A stretch of DNA of 8,146 bases from Clostridiales bacterium UBA1758 (GTDB lineage: Bacteria > Bacillota > Clostridia > Oscillospirales > UBA1758). The DNA is taken from the NCBI GenBank assembly GCA_002315595.1, contig DCHG01000016.1, forward strand, positions 1 to 8,146, in the 5' to 3' direction. Position 1 is the first letter of the stretch. The number at the start of each line of letters is the position of its first letter. Positions 5,407 through 8,146 of the stretch are shown here, one piece after another. The notes under the pieces were generated by a model. The model ran no database searches. It was not told the origin of the DNA and saw only the letters and a list, made by a program, of their open reading frames with translations. The translations under genes and the position numbers were made by a program.

Positions 5407-6572
5407 CTGTTTTTTGCAGAAGCCACATCGAAAATATAATTCATCCGGCTTTCTTCCCGTCCGCCGAGGATATAAATGCGCGGTACACGGCGGCTGACGG
5501 ATGTCATCAGTTCGTACGGGATCGTGCCCGCGGCTTTTGCCGCCTCGTCAAGCGGAATTCCGTCGCCATAGACGGTGACCTCGTCCCCCGGTGCGACTCC
5601 TTCGATATCCGTCACATCGAGCATGGTCATATCCATGCAGATCCTGCCCGCAACGGGTGCGGCTTTTCCCCTGACAATCATCTTTGCCTTGTTCGAGCCG
5701 CTTCGCAAATAGCCGTCGGCGTAGCCGATCTGTGCCACGGCAAGAACGGTATCGCGTTCGCAGACGAATGTCCTGCCGTAACTGACCGCAGTGCCCGCAG
5801 GTACCTTTTTGACCTGACAGATCCGCGTTTTGACCGTCATCACCTGACGAAGCCCCAATTCCTCGGCATTGCCGCCCTCGGGTGCGATACCGTAAAGGGC
5901 AAGCCCCGGACGAATGAGGTCGAAGTGCGCTTCGGGCATATACAGTGACGCGGGACTTGCCGAACAATGCCGCATTTTGACGCGGATCCCGGCTTTTTCG
6001 AGGTCGTCAAGGACGCGTCTGAACGCGTCGAGTTGTTCGTATGCGTAGGATTTGTCCTCCTCATCGGCGGTGGCAAAATGCGTGAACACGCCCTCCAACG
6101 CAAGTTCGGGGACTTCGGAAATCAACCTTGCCGCGTCCACGGCTTCCTCCGGCGAAAAGCCGAGTCGGCTCATGCCCGTGTCGATTTTGAGGTGGACGGC
6201 GAGTTTTTTGCCCGAATTTTTCAGTGTATGAGCAAGTGTCGCGATCGAATTACGCGAATAGACCGCCTGCGAAACGCCCGCTTCGGCAAGTCCGTACGCT
6301 TCCTCCGCGTCGGCGGCGCCGAGGATGAGGATCGTCCCACGAACGCCCGCACGGCGAAGTTCGTACGCCTCATCGGCTTCTGCGACGGCGAAATGATTTG
6401 CGCCCGCGCTTTCCAGTGCAAGTGCGACCTGAACCGCGCCGTTGCCGTAGGCGTTGCCCTTGACAATGGCGATGACGTCCGCATTGCCTGCGTGAGCGCG
6501 AAGACTGCGGAAATTATCAATCAAACGGTCAAGCGAAATTTCCGCCCATGTTCTTTTTTTTGAATTTTCCAT
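5403..6572 (-). CDS. alr: Alanine racemase (Alr)
   Basis: A 389-residue PLP enzyme that interconverts L- and D-alanine in the cytoplasm, supplying D-alanine for peptidoglycan. The length is normal. The PLP-binding motif AIVKGNAYGNG places Lys38 as the Schiff-base lysine. HLKIDTGMSRLG gives Lys129 and Arg136, matching the carbamylated Lys and the Arg of the Geobacillus enzyme. HFDLIRPGLALYGIAP has the conserved Arg221. QIGYADGYLR gives the second catalytic base, Tyr284, and GRICMDMTMLDVTD carries the conserved CMD. The usual KANAYGHG appears here as KGNAYGNG, but all catalytic residues are present. AGGGG overlapping the stop of the preceding gene, five bases from the ATG, supports the start. 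The lipoprotein stop is 2 bp upstream, so the two are very probably cotranscribed and translationally coupled. A promoter for mazF overlaps the end of alr. Confidence 0.97.
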   Translation of the reverse strand: MENSKKRTWAEISLDRLIDNFRSLRAHAGNADVIAIVKGNAYGNGAVQVALALESAGANHFAVAEADEAYELRRAGVRGTILILGAADAEEAYGLAEAGVSQAVYSRNSIATLAHTLKNSGKKLAVHLKIDTGMSRLGFSPEEAVDAARLISEVPELALEGVFTHFATADEEDKSYAYEQLDAFRRVLDDLEKAGIRVKMRHCSASPASLYMPEAHFDLIRPGLALYGIAPEGGNAEELGLRQVMTVKTRICQVKKVPAGTAVSYGRTFVCERDTVLAVAQIGYADGYLRSGSNKAKMIVRGKAAPVAGRICMDMTMLDVTDIEGVAPGDEVTVYGDGIPLDEAAKAAGTIPYELMTSVSRRVPRIYILGGREESRMNYIFDVASAKNR

Positions 6573-6574
6573 AG

Positions 6575-7126
6575 TTACCCCTGTATTTCGAAATCCGCGA
6601 ACACAACGCGGACGATCATGGTTTCGTTTTCGTAAATTTCGGCGGAAATCGGCTTCATGCTCTCGCCGTCAAAGCGACAAAGATAGGTGCCTTCATCCCG
6701 TTCGGGATCGTGGATCTCCGCCGTGATCACGCCGTCATCTTCGCAGACGGATGCGTACCAGCCGTTCTGCCACGCATTTGCAAGCATTGCCACCGCACTG
6801 AACGGTGCGGGCGCATCCGATGTGGTCGGGATCGCCGCCGCAGTGCCGTTCCAAGCCACGCCGTTTCCGCCGTCCGTGAGTGTGACCGAAAGCCCCGCAA
6901 GTTCCGCGGGAGCCGTCACCGTGACAAGGTCGCTTTCCGCACCGTGCGTGATTTTCGCCGTCCATTCGCCCTCGGTCGTTTCACCGTTGGCAAAAATTTC
7001 CACCGTTGCGGTGAAATCCCGTCCCACCGCATAATACGCCGAAACATCCTCGATTTCCCGCGATTTTGTGCAGGAAGTCAGCAGTACAAACATTAAAATA
7101 ACAAAAAACGCCTTGTATTTTTTCAA
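6575..7126 (-). CDS. Small lipoprotein upstream of alr (GerS/YdcC position)
   Basis: A 183-residue protein that begins MKKYK, continues with a hydrophobic segment and reaches a lipobox LTSC with Cys19, so it should be lipidated and anchored outside the cytoplasmic membrane. The mature part is beta-rich, with acidic patches such as EDDGVITAEIHDPERDEGTY. Immediately upstream of alr, B. subtilis has YdcC and C. difficile has the spore-germination lipoprotein GerS, both LolA-like. This protein is close to GerS in size and could be a divergent relative, inferred from position, length and lipobox rather than sequence identity. The start is TTG (7126-7124) with GGGGG seven bases upstream. A nearby ATG (7133) is out of frame. 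It follows the Nnr gene by 17 bp and precedes alr by 2 bp. Confidence 0.8.
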   Translation of the reverse strand: MKKYKAFFVILMFVLLTSCTKSREIEDVSAYYAVGRDFTATVEIFANGETTEGEWTAKITHGAESDLVTVTAPAELAGLSVTLTDGGNGVAWNGTAAAIPTTSDAPAPFSAVAMLANAWQNGWYASVCEDDGVITAEIHDPERDEGTYLCRFDGESMKPISAEIYENETMIVRVVFADFEIQG

Positions 7127-7143
7127 AAATCATCCCCCGCTTT

Positions 7144-8146
7144 TCAGCGGATCGCGGCCGATTTCATCGCCGCAGGGAGGGCGTCAAGCATATCCGACGG
7201 CGTCATGCCGTACTCGCCGATCGTTTCGGCACAAATATCCCCCGCAAGGCCGTGGATCCACACCGCAGTATATGCGGCGGAGTCGGGTTTCATGCCCTGC
7301 GATAGCAGTGCGCCGACGATCCCCGCCAACACGTCGCCGCTTCCGCCGCGTGCCATGCCGGGATTGCCGGTTGTGTTCACATACAGTTTCCCGCCCGAAG
7401 CGACCACGGTTGCGCGACCTTTCAGCACCACCGTGCATCCGAATTCCGATGCGGCGCGTTTTGCCGAATTCAGGCGATCCTCGACGCCCTTTTCCCCCGT
7501 CAAGCGGAAGAATTCGCCCGGATGCGGAGTGAGGACGAGGTTTGCTTTGCCACGGAGCCATTCGGGGGCTTCCGCCGCAATATTCAGTGCGTCAGCGTCG
7601 ACGACCACGGGGCAAGCGGCGTGCGAAAGCACGGTTTTTACCACCGCACGCGCACCGTTTCCTTTGCCGATGCCGGGGCCGATGACGACGGCGGACGCCG
7701 ATTGGATTTCGTTTTCGATCAATGTCGCCGCTTCCGCCGAGAACATTCCGTCCTCATCTGCGGCAACGGGGCGCACCATGGCTTCGTTGAGTTTTGCCGC
7801 CGTGGGCAGATACACGCTTTCGGGCGTGATGAGTTCGACCAGTCCGCTTCCTGCGCGTACCGCCGCCTGTGCCGCAAAATACGCCGCGCCTGCATATCCG
7901 AGACCGCCCGCAATCACGACGGTTTTGCCGAAACTTCCCTTGTGCGCATTTCGTGCGCGTACGGGCAAGTTCACAACCGTTCGGTCAATCATTTCGATTT
8001 CGGGGAGCGACGAGGTATCAAGCCCGATGTCGCAGACGACGATGCGTCCGCATTTTTCCCTCGTCGGGGAAAGCATCATGCCGACCTTGACCGCCGAAAA
8101 TGTCGCCGTCACCGTGGCATTCACGGCGAATTCGGACGCGTCGCCG
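7144..8146 (-). CDS. nnr: Bifunctional NAD(P)H-hydrate repair enzyme Nnr, 5' partial
   Basis: The visible 333 residues run off the right edge with no stop codon. The first about 40 (GDASEFAVNATVTATFSAVK through GRIVVCDIGL) match the end of a YjeF_N/NnrE epimerase domain, so the full gene is a fusion, normally around 500 residues. The rest is the ribokinase-like NnrD domain, an ADP- or ATP-dependent (S)-NAD(P)H-hydrate dehydratase that restores damaged NAD(P)H. Motifs are HKGSFGKTVVIAGG (visible residues 68-81), VVIGPGIGKG, VVVDADALN, LTPHPGEFFRL, VVLKGRATVV and NPGMARGGSGDVLAG, in which the Asp of GSGDVLAG (visible residue 271) is the catalytic candidate. It is first in the visible order Nnr, lipoprotein, alr, mazF. 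acpS often precedes it in Clostridia and may lie just outside. A GTG at 8124 is internal, not the start. Confidence 0.93.
   Translation of the reverse strand, partial: GDASEFAVNATVTATFSAVKVGMMLSPTREKCGRIVVCDIGLDTSSLPEIEMIDRTVVNLPVRARNAHKGSFGKTVVIAGGLGYAGAAYFAAQAAVRAGSGLVELITPESVYLPTAAKLNEAMVRPVAADEDGMFSAEAATLIENEIQSASAVVIGPGIGKGNGARAVVKTVLSHAACPVVVDADALNIAAEAPEWLRGKANLVLTPHPGEFFRLTGEKGVEDRLNSAKRAASEFGCTVVLKGRATVVASGGKLYVNTTGNPGMARGGSGDVLAGIVGALLSQGMKPDSAAYTAVWIHGLAGDICAETIGEYGMTPSDMLDALPAAMKSAAIR

Noticed and set aside
5967..6563. 198-residue plus-strand reading frame within alr
   Set aside because: Opposite strand of an unmistakable alanine racemase, with no independent support.
8122..8124. 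GTG as the start codon of an NnrD-only gene
   Set aside because: The frame continues upstream to the window edge, and residues on both sides match the end of the NnrE domain, so this codon is internal to a fused gene.

Overview
The window reads as part of a Gram-positive, probably clostridial (Firmicutes, gut-type) chromosome of moderately high GC. The main evidence is a gene order resembling the Bacillus/Clostridium neighbourhood of alanine racemase: NAD(P)H-hydrate repair enzyme, small lipoprotein, alr, mazF (endoA). Lipoprotein and signal-peptide architecture, purine-rich Shine-Dalgarno sites and intrinsic terminators agree. All seven convincing genes lie on the minus strand, so transcription runs from the right edge to the left. 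Long plus-strand reading frames are antisense shadows.

Right part (8146 down to about 4180): a tightly packed unit. It contains the C-terminal two thirds of a bifunctional Nnr enzyme (cut by the window edge), a TTG-started lipoprotein in the position of C. difficile GerS or B. subtilis YdcC, alanine racemase (alr), a MazF-family mRNA interferase, and an exported coiled-coil protein of unknown function, closed by a strong hairpin terminator. The antitoxin gene normally between alr and mazF is absent. Instead a near-consensus promoter (GTGACA, 17 bp, TATAAT) overlaps the alr stop codon and should drive mazF and the exported protein separately.

Middle (4172 to 3669): a 167-residue hypothetical protein whose start codon directly follows the terminator's T-run. 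Its only Shine-Dalgarno candidate is the 3' arm of the terminator stem, which suggests attenuation or translational sequestration.

Left part (3565 down to 110): a two-gene carbohydrate-type unit with its own promoter and a possible leader peptide. It encodes a DUF4832-type putative glycoside hydrolase and a DUF5054 protein related to GH38 alpha-mannosidases. Neither has a signal peptide, so they probably act on sugars inside the cell. The unit ends in a perfectly palindromic terminator. The far left edge carries a nested inverted-repeat element that looks like a dispersed intergenic repeat.

No tRNA, rRNA, insertion sequence or CRISPR array was seen. Family assignments come from recognising motifs by eye, not from searches.
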